Source: Bacillus sp. es.036 (GTDB lineage: Bacteria > Bacillota > Bacilli > Bacillales > Guptibacillaceae). From it: a stretch of DNA of 64,000 nucleotides. Positions within the stretch are counted from its first letter, which is position 1. Each line of letters starts with the position of its first letter. The stretch covers positions 310,001-374,000 of the forward strand of contig NZ_PDIZ01000003.1 in NCBI RefSeq assembly GCF_002563635.1, given 5' to 3'. The translations under genes and the position numbers were made by a program. The notes below the pieces were generated by a model that saw only the letters and a list, made by a program, of their open reading frames with translations, was not told where the DNA came from and did no database searches. Below, piece by piece: positions 26,082 through 34,884 of this stretch.

Positions 26082-27257
26082 TTAATAAGGTTGTTTCGTT
26101 GCTTTAACAGTAAAGATCTTTGGGATACCTCGATCATGAAGCTTGATATTTGGTTCCTCTGATACTTGTTTAATAATTAAGTCCTCATCTGCCATGCTCG
26201 TTAGAATTTCACCGAGCGTCCATTTCCGCTGCAAGACCACACTGTCTTCCTTTTCGTTTGTTAGATGCTTTTCATATGCGACTACAGTTTTGTGAATTGT
26301 AGGATCAAAATAGTTACCATCCACTTTATGCTTCTTACCTTTAGATGTAATAAGCTTTGTAGAAATGGGATGGAAATCCTGAAGGACAAACGTGCCGCCG
26401 CTTTTCAGGAGGCGAGACACTACTTTAAACAATGGATGAAGATCAAGGAAATAATGTAGGATTCCTAGCTCCATTACAATGACATCAAATTCTCCGTCTT
26501 GATGATGATCCATCTTTAAAATATCAGCTACAATATATGTGAGGTCAATACCACATTTAGTGGCTACTTCCTTGGCGTAACGTTCATTTTCATATGAAAA
26601 ATCAATCACCGTTGCATCGGCTCCCATAAGACTCATCGCTGTTGCTTTCATACCGTGTGAACCCATTAGATTGGCTACTTTCTTTCCTTGCAGTGCAGGA
26701 AGATAAGGCAATAATGATTTCATTCGTGAAGTTGGATTTTCTTTTAACTTTATTGCTGCTTCTTCCGGAGTACCGAAACGATTTAATAAAGCTTCATATG
26801 TTTGTTGATTCCAAGATTTTTTGTTTTGTTCTGTCACGCTATCTTGAACATTATTTAGGTGTGCTTCAACAGTCATACGCCACTCTGGAATCTGCTGATA
26901 GTAGTAAAGTGAAAGGCAAGGGACGCTTTTTTCTTTAAAATCAACATAAACTAAGTAAGGGTTCGTTCGGATGACCGTGTTATATGTGCATTCTATTCGA
27001 ACAGATGTATTAGCAATCGGATAGACAGCATAAGAAATATCAGCCTTGTGTTCTGGTGTTGCAATGCCGTATTTTAGGTTGAATTCCTCAAGTACGGACT
27101 CAAAAGCATCCCATTGAACCGAAACGGCTATAGAATGAGGTGCATCCACTGCACCTTGAAGCCAAAGTGCTGTTTCGTTTATGAAAAAATAAGGAATGTT
27201 ATAGTTATTCAGGTCTGAAGATAGTTGCAATAAGACATTTTCTTTGGAGCTCGGCAT
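26082..27257 (-). CDS. Methyltransferase with degenerate nucleotidyltransferase-like N-terminus
   Basis: A 391-residue two-part protein. The C-terminal half (residues 185-385) is a class I SAM methyltransferase: VANLMGSHGMKATAMSLMGA (motif I, with Met/His in place of some Gly), ATVIDFSYEN, DVIVMELGILHYFLD and LLKSGGTFVLQDFHPI. The N-terminal half (YNIPYFFINETALWLQGAVD) looks like a nucleotidyltransferase of the type found upstream of aminoglycoside- or toxin-related genes. The GG/S and DxD catalytic residues are absent there (NET, SIAVSV), which suggests a binding domain. The substrate is unknown. Confidence 0.72.
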   Translation of the reverse strand: MPSSKENVLLQLSSDLNNYNIPYFFINETALWLQGAVDAPHSIAVSVQWDAFESVLEEFNLKYGIATPEHKADISYAVYPIANTSVRIECTYNTVIRTNPYLVYVDFKEKSVPCLSLYYYQQIPEWRMTVEAHLNNVQDSVTEQNKKSWNQQTYEALLNRFGTPEEAAIKLKENPTSRMKSLLPYLPALQGKKVANLMGSHGMKATAMSLMGADATVIDFSYENERYAKEVATKCGIDLTYIVADILKMDHHQDGEFDVIVMELGILHYFLDLHPLFKVVSRLLKSGGTFVLQDFHPISTKLITSKGKKHKVDGNYFDPTIHKTVVAYEKHLTNEKEDSVVLQRKWTLGEILTSMADEDLIIKQVSEEPNIKLHDRGIPKIFTVKATKQPY

Positions 27258-27357
27258 TTTTCCACCTCAATTTTATTACATGAACATATTTTGTATAGAA
27301 TACTATAGCATATAGACAGCCCATAAGGCATCTGAAGAATAGGGAGAGACAGAGATT

Positions 27358-27819
27358 ATGCAGACTCAGAATGAAGGTGTGTCAACGCAAAAGTGGGTAA
27401 AAAGAGGCGGATCCTTCGCATTAGGTATCTACTTACTTGCACTTTTCTATGCAACGTTGTTTATTTATAATTATTATCCGTATGGGAAATCCGTTAACCT
27501 TGTTCTATTTGATAGCATTAAGCTTATGTGGGAAAGCGGAAGTTATTGGCTTATCTTAAAGAATATCATCGGGAACATTTTGCTTTTTATGCCGCTAGGG
27601 TTTTTGATGCCACTAGTCAGTAAAAAGGGGAAATCTTTCCTTATCATTGGAATCATCGGATTTTTAACGAGCACGGTTATTGAATTACTTCAGTACTTCG
27701 TGGCTCACCGTATTTTTGATATAGACGATATTCTCTTAAATGCCCTCGGAGCGCTTGTAGGTTATGGGGCTTATCATTTCGTTCTTATCATCTATCAGAA
27801 AATAATAAAGAGAAAATAG
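27358..27819 (+). CDS. VanZ family protein
   Basis: A 153-residue membrane protein with four helices and the VanZ pattern LKNIIGNILLFMPLGFLMPLV, IGFLTSTVIELLQYFVAHRIFDIDD and LLNALGALVGYGAYHFV. VanZ of enterococci gives low-level teicoplanin resistance; most homologues have no assigned role. Transcribed alone, ending in a bidirectional terminator. Confidence 0.87.
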   Translation: MQTQNEGVSTQKWVKRGGSFALGIYLLALFYATLFIYNYYPYGKSVNLVLFDSIKLMWESGSYWLILKNIIGNILLFMPLGFLMPLVSKKGKSFLIIGIIGFLTSTVIELLQYFVAHRIFDIDDILLNALGALVGYGAYHFVLIIYQKIIKRK

Positions 27820-27848
27820 AAAGAGGCAGCGAATTCGCTGCCTCTTTC
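27820..27848. terminator. Bidirectional terminator
   Basis: AAAGAGGCAGCGAATTCGCTGCCTCTTT is a fully self-complementary 14-base-pair arm pair, between the vanZ-like and redoxin genes. Confidence 0.85.
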
Positions 27849-27860
27849 GTGATTCTTAGC

Positions 27861-28319
27861 TTAGTCTTCTTTTTTTGCTTTATCAAGAAGTTTTGTAATT
27901 CGTTTCGTAAGCATTTTACGTCCTTCTCCACCTGCCTGGAAATGGCGCAGTTTGCCTTCTGAATCAAATACGTAATAAGCAGGGACATATTGATTGTCGA
28001 ATGCATCTGTTAGTTTGTGGTCGCTATCGACAAAGATTGGTTGACTAATATCATGCTGATCGGCAACCTTTTTGATTTCGTCTAGATCAAGATCCTTCTC
28101 AGAACGGGGCATATGAACGGCTACAACATTCATGTCTTCACTATACTCGTCACGAAATTCATTTACCATTGGCATTGCTTCTTTACATAGGCCGCAGCTA
28201 ATCGACCAGAAGTGAACAAGTGTAAGTGGCTTGTTGCCAACAAGATCACTTTTCTTAACTTCTCCGTTAAACCATTGTGTAGCGCCTTCTAATTCAGGCA
28301 TTTCTTCGCGTAGTTTCAT
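27861..28319 (-). CDS. TlpA/AhpC-like thiol-disulfide protein
   Basis: A 152-residue thioredoxin-fold protein. The active site is WSISCGLCKEAMP (CGLC) near residues 38-50; VDSDHKLTDAFDNQYVPAYYVFD holds the cis-Pro loop. It has no signal peptide or membrane anchor, so it should act in the cytoplasm, unlike ResA or StoA. AGGAG precedes the ATG. A sigma-A promoter with a Fur/PerR-like box lies upstream, so iron or peroxide control is likely. Confidence 0.8.
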   Translation of the reverse strand: MKLREEMPELEGATQWFNGEVKKSDLVGNKPLTLVHFWSISCGLCKEAMPMVNEFRDEYSEDMNVVAVHMPRSEKDLDLDEIKKVADQHDISQPIFVDSDHKLTDAFDNQYVPAYYVFDSEGKLRHFQAGGEGRKMLTKRITKLLDKAKKED

Positions 28320-28348
28320 TCTCTATCGACTCCTTTATTCGGAATTAA

Positions 28349-28363
28349 TTATAATCATTATCA
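28349..28363. promoter_or_regulatory. Fur/PerR-like operator
   Basis: TTATAATCATTATCA matches the PerR 7-1-7 consensus at 13 of 14 positions and the Fur consensus TGATAATNATTATCA equally well, with one half-site of each type. It lies just downstream of the promoter of the redoxin gene on the minus strand, a position that would block transcription. Confidence 0.65.
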
Positions 28364-28379
28364 GATAATCACAGTTATT

Positions 28380-28407
28380 ATTATAGTACATATCCATCAT
28401 AAGTCAA
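28380..28407 (-). promoter_or_regulatory. Sigma-A promoter of the redoxin gene
   Basis: On the minus strand TTGACT (28407-28402) and TATAAT (28385-28380) are separated by 16 bases, about 60 bases before the start codon. Confidence 0.65.
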
Positions 28408-28461
28408 TGAAAAGGGTTCATTCCATATAGTATTAAAATGGCTATAAAAACGTTTCTTTAC

Positions 28462-29631
28462 TCACGAAGTAGAATATTGTCTCATTGGCTCAGGATTTTT
28501 ATGAACAGCCGTTGCAATAAATAAAGTTAGCAACATACCGCTAATCGCATAGAAGATGCTTCCCGTAGCAAACCAATCGATAAAAACTCCACCAAGAAAC
28601 GGTCCGAGAATGCTGCCAAGACCAAAGAAAATGCCTGCTAAAATGTTTCCCGTCGGCAGAAGACTAGTGGGGAGAAGGTCGGCTAGGTAAGTGATGCTCA
28701 AGGAAAAAAGTGATCCAACCATCATTCCGGCTAGGAAGAATAGTGTAAATAGCAACGGGATGGATGTTGTAAAGATCGCACTTGAAAAACAAACCCAGCC
28801 AATCAGAATACTAATAAGTAGGATGTTTTTACGTCCGAATTTATCACTAATAATCCCAAGTGGCATTTGAAACACCAGACTTCCTACAACAAATGAGGGA
28901 AGTAGAATCGAAACAGCTTTTACGTCTAATCCTGCTCGAAGCGCATAAACGGGAAAATTCCCATGAAGGGATGCTTCGAGGAAACCGTATCCGAACGAAG
29001 GTAATAGGGCTGCCCAGCCGATTTTTAATACGTGAGCATATTTAGAGAGAACCCGTTCAGAGCCATGTGTTAATGGATCGGGGAACTCATTTTTAATTTT
29101 CGATAGTAACAGCCAGGTAACGCAAGCAATTCCTGAAGCAAGTAAGAATGGAAGATACAAGGAATATTCAACTAAAATCGTAGAAAGTGGTCCTGCTGCA
29201 AACCCTAGCCCAAAAGCAGAGCCGTATATTGCAATGTTCCTTCCCCGTTTTTCTTTTGGAGTTGTTGTTGTAATCCAGAGCTGTGTGGCAAAGTGTAGAA
29301 GGTTATCACCAATTCCTACAATTACTCTTAAAATAAACCAGAACCAGAAAGCTTGCCAGATAGGAATCAACGTAATTGAAACGATAACAAGAAAAAGTCC
29401 AACAGCAATGGCAGGTTTGTACCCGTATTTGCGCACGGGTTTTTCGATAAATGGTGAAGCAAATAAAATTCCGATATAAAGAGCAGAAGCATTTAACCCA
29501 TTCATACTTGACGAAACGCCTGCTTCTTCAAGAAGAATAGATAATAATGGAAGTAGCATACCTTGAGAGTACCCTGAAATAAAGACAATCGAAATTAAAA
29601 TTAGGAAACGATATCGTTTTGATTCAAACAA
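28462..29631 (-). CDS. MFS transporter
   Basis: A protein of about 390 residues with twelve membrane helices. Major-facilitator signatures include a loop 2-3 segment (ASPFIEKPVRKYGYKPAIAV) and its counterpart IISDKFGRKNILLIS after helix 8. It resembles drug-efflux or sugar-type MFS carriers, but the substrate cannot be read. The start is uncertain: TTG 29631 has GGAG ten bases upstream, and an in-frame TTG at 29655 lacks a site. The following redoxin gene has its own promoter. Confidence 0.82.
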   Translation of the reverse strand: MFESKRYRFLILISIVFISGYSQGMLLPLLSILLEEAGVSSSMNGLNASALYIGILFASPFIEKPVRKYGYKPAIAVGLFLVIVSITLIPIWQAFWFWFILRVIVGIGDNLLHFATQLWITTTTPKEKRGRNIAIYGSAFGLGFAAGPLSTILVEYSLYLPFLLASGIACVTWLLLSKIKNEFPDPLTHGSERVLSKYAHVLKIGWAALLPSFGYGFLEASLHGNFPVYALRAGLDVKAVSILLPSFVVGSLVFQMPLGIISDKFGRKNILLISILIGWVCFSSAIFTTSIPLLFTLFFLAGMMVGSLFSLSITYLADLLPTSLLPTGNILAGIFFGLGSILGPFLGGVFIDWFATGSIFYAISGMLLTLFIATAVHKNPEPMRQYSTS

Positions 29632-29770
29632 ACTGTTCACACTCCATCTGGCCAAAAAAGGAAATTCTTATCAGTGCCATTATAATAGAATGGAAAGAAA
29701 AGGGCTACCATTCGCAATTTTTCATTTCCTGATTTAAAATAAGAGCAACGTCTAGTAACGAGGAGTGGGC

Positions 29771-30163
29771 ATGTTGGAATTTAACATGAAAAAAGAAGAA
29801 ACAGGTTTTACAGCTGATTTTGAGTATGGGACACTTCACATATCTGGAGATGAACAGTTTGGCTTTCGACCTTACCAGCTGCTTGTCTCGTCTGTAGCAG
29901 TTTGCAGCGGTGGTGTGCTACGACAGATTCTTGATAAAAAGCGAATGAAATATGACGATATTAAAATAAAGGCTGATGTTACACGCAATAAAGAAGAAGC
30001 GAATCGCGTTGAAAAAATTCACCTTCACTTTACATTATATGGTGATCTTGACGATCAAAAGGTTGGAAGAGCGCTTGAATTAACGAAAAAACATTGCTCT
30101 ATGGCGCAATCTGTTATTGGCAGTATTGAACTGGAAGAATCCTATGAAATTGTAGCTGAATAA
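29771..30163 (+). CDS. OsmC family peroxiredoxin-like protein
   Basis: A 130-residue OsmC/YhfA-like protein. The two conserved redox cysteines are in SSVAVCSGGVLRQIL and KKHCSMAQSVIGSIEL. These proteins reduce organic hydroperoxides using dihydrolipoamide-type donors. ATG 29771 follows GAGGAG; a GTG six bases earlier is within the site. Transcribed alone. Confidence 0.85.
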   Translation: MLEFNMKKEETGFTADFEYGTLHISGDEQFGFRPYQLLVSSVAVCSGGVLRQILDKKRMKYDDIKIKADVTRNKEEANRVEKIHLHFTLYGDLDDQKVGRALELTKKHCSMAQSVIGSIELEESYEIVAE

Positions 30164-30206
30164 GAAACGAAAGAAGGGACACGAGCGTGTCCCTTCTTTC
30201 GTTTCT
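30164..30206. terminator. Bidirectional terminator
   Basis: A 20-base-pair stem: GAAACGAAAG to GACACG pairs with CGTGTCCC to TTTCGTTTC around a two- to three-base loop, between osmC and the general stress gene. Confidence 0.9.
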
Positions 30207-30209
30207 GCT

Positions 30210-30638
30210 CTACAATTCTAGCGTTTCTGGAGTGTTTTCTCCCTCGTTCATGAGGCGGATTGTATCCGGTTTGATTTTAAGAACGATGTAGTTAGGATCT
30301 TCAGGTGAATCAAACCAGCGTTTCAGTTGATCCCCCCATAATTTTTCCTTCGTTTCTTTGGAATCATCGATGGTAACCTGCCCCTGTACTTCTACAAAGC
30401 GATCATGCCATCCTTCGCCATCGTAACCAAGTAGGACATGCACATTCTTATTTTGTTCGATGTCTTCCACCTTATGTGTTTCCTTACTTGTTGGTGTCAT
30501 GAGCGTTAACTCGTCATTGAAGAAAGTCATAAATCGTGAATGTGGCTTATTATCCTTCACTGTACTTAGCGTACCTACATAGTGAGAATCGAAAATGCTT
30601 AAAACCTTATTTTTAATTTCTGATTGAGACATTGACAT
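30210..30638 (-). CDS. ydaG: General stress protein 26-like, PNPOx-fold flavoprotein (YdaG)
   Basis: A 142-residue protein of the pyridoxamine-5'-phosphate-oxidase-like split-barrel fold. Visible blocks are YVGTLSTVKDNKPHSRFMTFF (flavin-phosphate-binding region), VHVLLGYDGEGWHDRFVEVQG and an acidic C-terminus. It matches B. subtilis YdaG, a sigma-B general stress protein, in length and sequence pattern. ATG 30638 has GGAG just upstream. A 26-residue extension to 30716 lacks a site. Confidence 0.8.
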   Translation of the reverse strand: MSMSQSEIKNKVLSIFDSHYVGTLSTVKDNKPHSRFMTFFNDELTLMTPTSKETHKVEDIEQNKNVHVLLGYDGEGWHDRFVEVQGQVTIDDSKETKEKLWGDQLKRWFDSPEDPNYIVLKIKPDTIRLMNEGENTPETLEL

Positions 30639-30817
30639 TACAAATTCTCCTTTCGAATTTAACTCTAGTCTTAATCTTCCTCTATTCTCAAATTCTAAAA
30701 CACCTGAATATGCCATTATTTCCTACAAGTCATTGTGGCGCATTCGATCGTTTTTCAAACCGATACTAAGGGTATACCAAAGTGAGATTCTAAAACGTTA
30801 AGTAAGAAGGGTATCAG

Positions 30818-32200
30818 ATGAACAAAACACACGACTTTACTGAAGGAAATATTGCGAAACAAATGGTCTTTTTTTCGTTACCTATATTCTTAACAAATTT
30901 ACTCCAAACGTCGTATCAATTTATCGATAGCATTTGGGTGGGGAACTTACTCGGGGCAAATGCTCTTGGAGCGATTTCTATTGCAGCTCCGGTGATTTTT
31001 ACTGTTCTCTCATTCATTATCGGGGTGAATAGTGCGACGTTAACCGTATTGTCTCAGAGGAAGGGAGCCTCTGATCAAAACGGACTCATTGAGTCGCTAA
31101 ATGCATTTGTTGTAGCTTTAACGATTCTCTCGGTTCTTTTTGGCATTATTGGATTTATTTTTACTGATCCCATTCTAAAATTTTTAGGAACGCCTGATGA
31201 AATATTTGAGAGTACGAAAGTGTACTTACGAATTAATTTTCTCGGTATTTTGTTCTTATTTGGCTATAACTTTATTGGGACAGTTTTACGGGCGCTTGGG
31301 GATAGCAAAACTCCGATTCGCTTTGTACTGTTTGCTGTTATATTAAATACCGTATTGGACCCTCTTTTCATTTCTTATTTTAATTGGGGAATTGAAGGGG
31401 CAGCTTATGCGACAATTCTTTCACAAGGTGCTGCCTTTTTGTATGGCGTGATTTATTCAGTATGGAAGTCTAAAATTCCATTTACAATTCCGCATCTTCC
31501 TGACTCAAAAGAAATTAAGCGTATTTCCAAGCTAGGTATACCAGCAGGATTGCAAATGATGACTGTATCTGCAGGAGTAACAGCGATTATGGGAATTGTA
31601 GCGAGCTTTGGTACGCAAGTAGTTGCAGGATTTGGAGCAGCACAAAGACTTGATCGCATTATTATGTTACCGGCTTTTACACTTGGAGCAGCGGTGAACA
31701 GCATGGCTGGACAAAATATTGGCTCTGGGAAATGGGGTAGAGTCTCTGCGATCTCTAAAAATGGGATTATTTTAATTCTTTCCGTTTCTCTTACCATTAG
31801 CGCCATTATCTTCTTTTCTGCTGAATCAATGATTCGCCTGTTCATTAACGATCCGGAGACCATTGCTTTTGGTGAAAACTACTTAAAAACGGTTGCCTTT
31901 TTCTATCCGTTTCTTGGCATTAACTTTGTTTTAAACGGCGTTGTGAAAGCAGCAGGTGCGATGGTTCAAGTGCTCGTACTTAATATTATTTCGTTCTGGG
32001 TCCTTCGTGTACCGCTTACTTACCTTTTCTCAAAATGGTTAGGCGCAGAGGGGATTGCATATGGAATAGGAGTAAGCTTTATCATCTCAAGTCTATTCGC
32101 GATTGCATATTACCGTTATGGGAAATGGCGTGAAATTGATTTGTTTGAAGGTAATCAAGAGACAAGTGATGACAAAGTCCCTCAAAAAAAGAATGGTTAA
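30818..32200 (+). CDS. MATE family efflux transporter
   Basis: A 460-residue transporter with twelve membrane helices in two homologous halves: FSLPIFLTNLLQTSYQFIDSIWVG and, in the second half, LGIPAGLQMMTVSAGVTAIMG. It is a Na+- or H+-driven multidrug exporter of the NorM/DinF type, with unknown substrates. AAGAAGG precedes the ATG. Confidence 0.88.
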   Translation: MNKTHDFTEGNIAKQMVFFSLPIFLTNLLQTSYQFIDSIWVGNLLGANALGAISIAAPVIFTVLSFIIGVNSATLTVLSQRKGASDQNGLIESLNAFVVALTILSVLFGIIGFIFTDPILKFLGTPDEIFESTKVYLRINFLGILFLFGYNFIGTVLRALGDSKTPIRFVLFAVILNTVLDPLFISYFNWGIEGAAYATILSQGAAFLYGVIYSVWKSKIPFTIPHLPDSKEIKRISKLGIPAGLQMMTVSAGVTAIMGIVASFGTQVVAGFGAAQRLDRIIMLPAFTLGAAVNSMAGQNIGSGKWGRVSAISKNGIILILSVSLTISAIIFFSAESMIRLFINDPETIAFGENYLKTVAFFYPFLGINFVLNGVVKAAGAMVQVLVLNIISFWVLRVPLTYLFSKWLGAEGIAYGIGVSFIISSLFAIAYYRYGKWREIDLFEGNQETSDDKVPQKKNG

Positions 32201-32286
32201 ATGCTCAAGGAAAGTATCGTCTTTTAACTGTTTCCTGCGTTACAATGGACAATGGAGTCTATGCAGATAAAGAGAGGATGCCATCA

Positions 32287-32880
32287 TTGAAAATGAAGCG
32301 CTTTTTGTTCTATGTAGTTGGGTTATTCGTATTAACAGCTGGAATAACATTAACCATCAAATCAGATATTGGTGCGGGGGCCTGGGATGCCCTTAATGTT
32401 GGATTATCGGAAACAATCGGATTTACAGTTGGCAGTTGGGTCATTATTGTTGGGGTGATCTTGATTATTGTAAACGCAATTCTAATGAGAGCGTGGCCGG
32501 ATTTCTTTGCACTCATTACAATTATTGTTACAGGTTTATTCATTGATTTTTGGTTATTAACATTATTTGCAGATTGGACGATTTCGGATGTTTTCATAGC
32601 ATACGCTGTTTTTGCAATTGGAATGATCTTGGTAGGACTTGGAATCGCAATTTATCTTCAAGCGAAATTTGCCGTTATTCCGATTGATGGGTTAATGCTT
32701 GCGATTCATCACAAAACAGGTCTAAGCATCCGAACTTCAAAAACAATTGGTGAGCTGATTGCCCTAGTTGCTGCTGTTATTTTAGGAGGGCCGATCGGAA
32801 TCGGTACCCTGGCTATTACATTTGGTATTGGTCCACTTGTACAGTTTTTCTATCCTACTTTTGAAAAAATGAACGCTTAA
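32287..32880 (+). CDS. YczE/YyaS/YitT family membrane protein
   Basis: A 197-residue protein with five membrane helices. The family motif GITLTIKSDIGAGAWDALNVGLSE follows the first helix, and AKFAVIPIDGLMLAIHHKTG appears later. B. subtilis YczE is associated with surfactin production, but the family function is unknown. TTG 32287 is nine bases after GAGAGG; an ATG at 32278 is too close to the site and a start at 32245 lacks one. The stop lies inside its terminator stem. Confidence 0.8.
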   Translation: MKMKRFLFYVVGLFVLTAGITLTIKSDIGAGAWDALNVGLSETIGFTVGSWVIIVGVILIIVNAILMRAWPDFFALITIIVTGLFIDFWLLTLFADWTISDVFIAYAVFAIGMILVGLGIAIYLQAKFAVIPIDGLMLAIHHKTGLSIRTSKTIGELIALVAAVILGGPIGIGTLAITFGIGPLVQFFYPTFEKMNA

Positions 32881-32894
32881 GCGTTCATTTTTTT
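32864..32894 (+). terminator. Terminator overlapping the stop codon
   Basis: AAAATGAACGC-ttaa-GCGTTCATTTT plus further T residues. The TAA stop of the YczE-like gene forms the loop. Confidence 0.85.
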
Positions 32895-33039
32895 CATATA
32901 GGATGGATGTTTAAACATTAATGACATCTAAGGCTTTAAATATCTCACTTTGTTGGATAAAAGAAAGGTTTCTAGAAAAAAATACGGATATGAGTCTGAA
33001 TCATTCGTAATGAACAGTTGCCAACAAAGGAGAATTAAA

Positions 33040-33834
33040 ATGAAGAAATTAGCCTTAATTATCCTACTTTTAACCTTTATCTCGCCACTAAATTCCTTAG
33101 CTGCCGAGGGGAAGAAAGCAGGAAATAATCAATCGCTACAAGTTCCAGATTCGACGGTCAATATTTCAAAGGAGAACACATACCCGAACCCAGCCCAAGA
33201 TTTACCGACTTTACAGCCGAGTGAGCTAACAAAAGAGTTGACTGGCTCCGCTAAGGTTCGTATCGAAAATCCTGAGCTAATTCAGATATTAAATGACTCC
33301 TCAATTTCACCATCTAAGCTTGCGATTGGCTATCGTGCGAGCATCTATCTCGGCAAGTGGGCACTGAATTATGACTCTGCTGAGACAAATGTTAATTGGC
33401 AATATAAGCAGGCGAATGTGAACCGAGTAGACAATAGAGGTGGAACTGGTCCAGTTCAAATGACATACCGTCAAGAAGAAGAGAAAAAAGTAAACGGCGG
33501 CCTAACTGCCTCAATTCCTGACAGTGAAGATGTAAAGAAAATGATGATGATGAAAGCTTCTGAAAAAACGAAGCTATCTCTTTCTTTTCAAACAATGATT
33601 GGGAAAGATACGAAAAAAGGGAATGTTTATAACGTTGGTGCAAAGCATTATGGGACACTGACAAGTTTTGTACCTGCAGTGAATGAGAAAGGCAAAGTAA
33701 CCTATGGTGAAGTGTATCTTGTGTTAAAAGGAAGCAAAATGAAATTGGAAGTACGAAATGTAACACAGCAGGGAATTGGGGCATGGATACCTGTTCAGGA
33801 TTATTTAAGTTTTGAATTTAATACTCGGCAGTAA
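33040..33834 (+). CDS. yfkD: YfkD family exported protein
   Basis: A 264-residue protein with a signal peptide (MKKLALIILLLTFISPLNSLAA) and a soluble body containing QVPDSTVNISKENTYPNPAQD and IYLGKWALNYDS, as in B. subtilis YfkD (also 264 residues). Function unknown. ATG 33040 follows AAAGGAG; a 30-residue upstream extension is not needed. Next to pdaA, as in B. subtilis. Confidence 0.87.
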   Translation: MKKLALIILLLTFISPLNSLAAEGKKAGNNQSLQVPDSTVNISKENTYPNPAQDLPTLQPSELTKELTGSAKVRIENPELIQILNDSSISPSKLAIGYRASIYLGKWALNYDSAETNVNWQYKQANVNRVDNRGGTGPVQMTYRQEEEKKVNGGLTASIPDSEDVKKMMMMKASEKTKLSLSFQTMIGKDTKKGNVYNVGAKHYGTLTSFVPAVNEKGKVTYGEVYLVLKGSKMKLEVRNVTQQGIGAWIPVQDYLSFEFNTRQ

Positions 33835-33858
33835 CCAGCAGAAATGCTGGTTATTTTT
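33833..33858 (+). terminator. Terminator of yfkD
   Basis: AACCAGCA-gaaa-TGCTGGTT followed by ATTTTTAC. A second small AAAGGA/TCCTTT hairpin follows at 33866-33879. Confidence 0.75.
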
Positions 33859-33979
33859 ACGAAAAAGGACAATCCTTTTCAGATTGGGGATAATTACCTG
33901 AGAGAGTTGTAAGGTATTGCGGATAGAAAGCAGATCAAACTTCACACACTAAATAGGAGGGTAGAGAAGGAGGGGTTAG

Positions 33980-34759
33980 ATGAGGATAGCTTTATTAACA
34001 ATTGTTCTATTTGTGGGCACGATGACTGGAGCACATGCGATCGATAATGAATCGCATGATTGGTATTTTAAACGTAGTAAAAATCATGCACCCGCTACGA
34101 CAGAACCTGAATTTCAAGAAATGCTAAAACCGTATGATAGTTATTTTATTGGTCAGTCAGAGAAAAAAGAGCTATATATGACGTTTGATAACGGGTATGA
34201 AAATGGTTATACAGATGAAATCTTAGACGTTCTAAGAAAAGAAGAAGTACCTGCAACTTTCTTTGTAACGGGACATTACTTGAGAGATCAACCCGATCTT
34301 GTGAAGCGAATGGTGAAAGAGGGGCATCTTGTTGGAAATCATTCTTGGAGCCATCCAGATATGACGGCGATTTCTGATGATAAAATAAGGACTGAGTTAC
34401 GTAAGGTTAAAGAGGAATATGCTCGTTTAACGGGAGACGAGACGATGCAATATTTACGACCGCCGCGTGGGGTTTTTAGCGAAAGATCACTCGCAATTTC
34501 TCATGAAGAAGGATACCATAACATCTTCTGGTCACTCGCTTATAAAGATTGGGAAACGAATAAGCAAAAAGGTAGTCAGTATGCGTATGACTCCATCATG
34601 AAACAGGTGCATCCCGGCGCCATCATGCTACTTCATACCGTTTCAAAAGATAACGCAGAAGCTCTTGAAAAGGTTATCCAAGATCTAAAGAAAGAGGGCT
34701 ATACGTTTAAGAGTCTTGATGATCTTGTTTTGAAGGAAAAACTGCCGACTATGCCTTAA
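33980..34759 (+). CDS. pdaA: PdaA polysaccharide deacetylase (spore cortex muramic-lactam)
   Basis: A 259-residue NodB-fold enzyme with a signal peptide (MRIALLTIVLFVGTMTGAHA). Motifs in order: TFDNGYENGY (the Asp-Asn variant typical of PdaA), VGNHSWSHPDM (zinc-ligand His), YLRPPRGVFS and IMLLHT. PdaA de-N-acetylates muramic acid so that muramic-delta-lactam forms in the spore cortex, which is needed for germination. Its own upstream region suggests a separate, probably forespore-specific, transcript. Confidence 0.92.
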   Translation: MRIALLTIVLFVGTMTGAHAIDNESHDWYFKRSKNHAPATTEPEFQEMLKPYDSYFIGQSEKKELYMTFDNGYENGYTDEILDVLRKEEVPATFFVTGHYLRDQPDLVKRMVKEGHLVGNHSWSHPDMTAISDDKIRTELRKVKEEYARLTGDETMQYLRPPRGVFSERSLAISHEEGYHNIFWSLAYKDWETNKQKGSQYAYDSIMKQVHPGAIMLLHTVSKDNAEALEKVIQDLKKEGYTFKSLDDLVLKEKLPTMP

Positions 34760-34760
34760 G

Positions 34761-34787
34761 AAAGACTGCCAGAGATGGCAGTCTTTT
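34761..34787 (+). terminator. Terminator of pdaA
   Basis: AAAGACTGCC pairs with GGCAGTCTTT around a six-base loop. Confidence 0.8.
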
Positions 34788-34884
34788 GCATGTGGTTTGG
34801 AAGAGAGATCTACTTCAATGTACAACTAGTAATCAAGTGTGGTATTTGCGATAATATACAGGACATGATGAAGGGGGCGGTATC

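Noticed and set aside
30639..30780. Sigma-B promoter for the ydaG-like gene
   Set aside because: GTTT-like sequence is present but no GGGTAT at the right distance could be found by eye.
33391..33784. Minus-strand frame inside yfkD
   Set aside because: It is antisense to a conserved exported protein and has low-complexity composition with no start signal.
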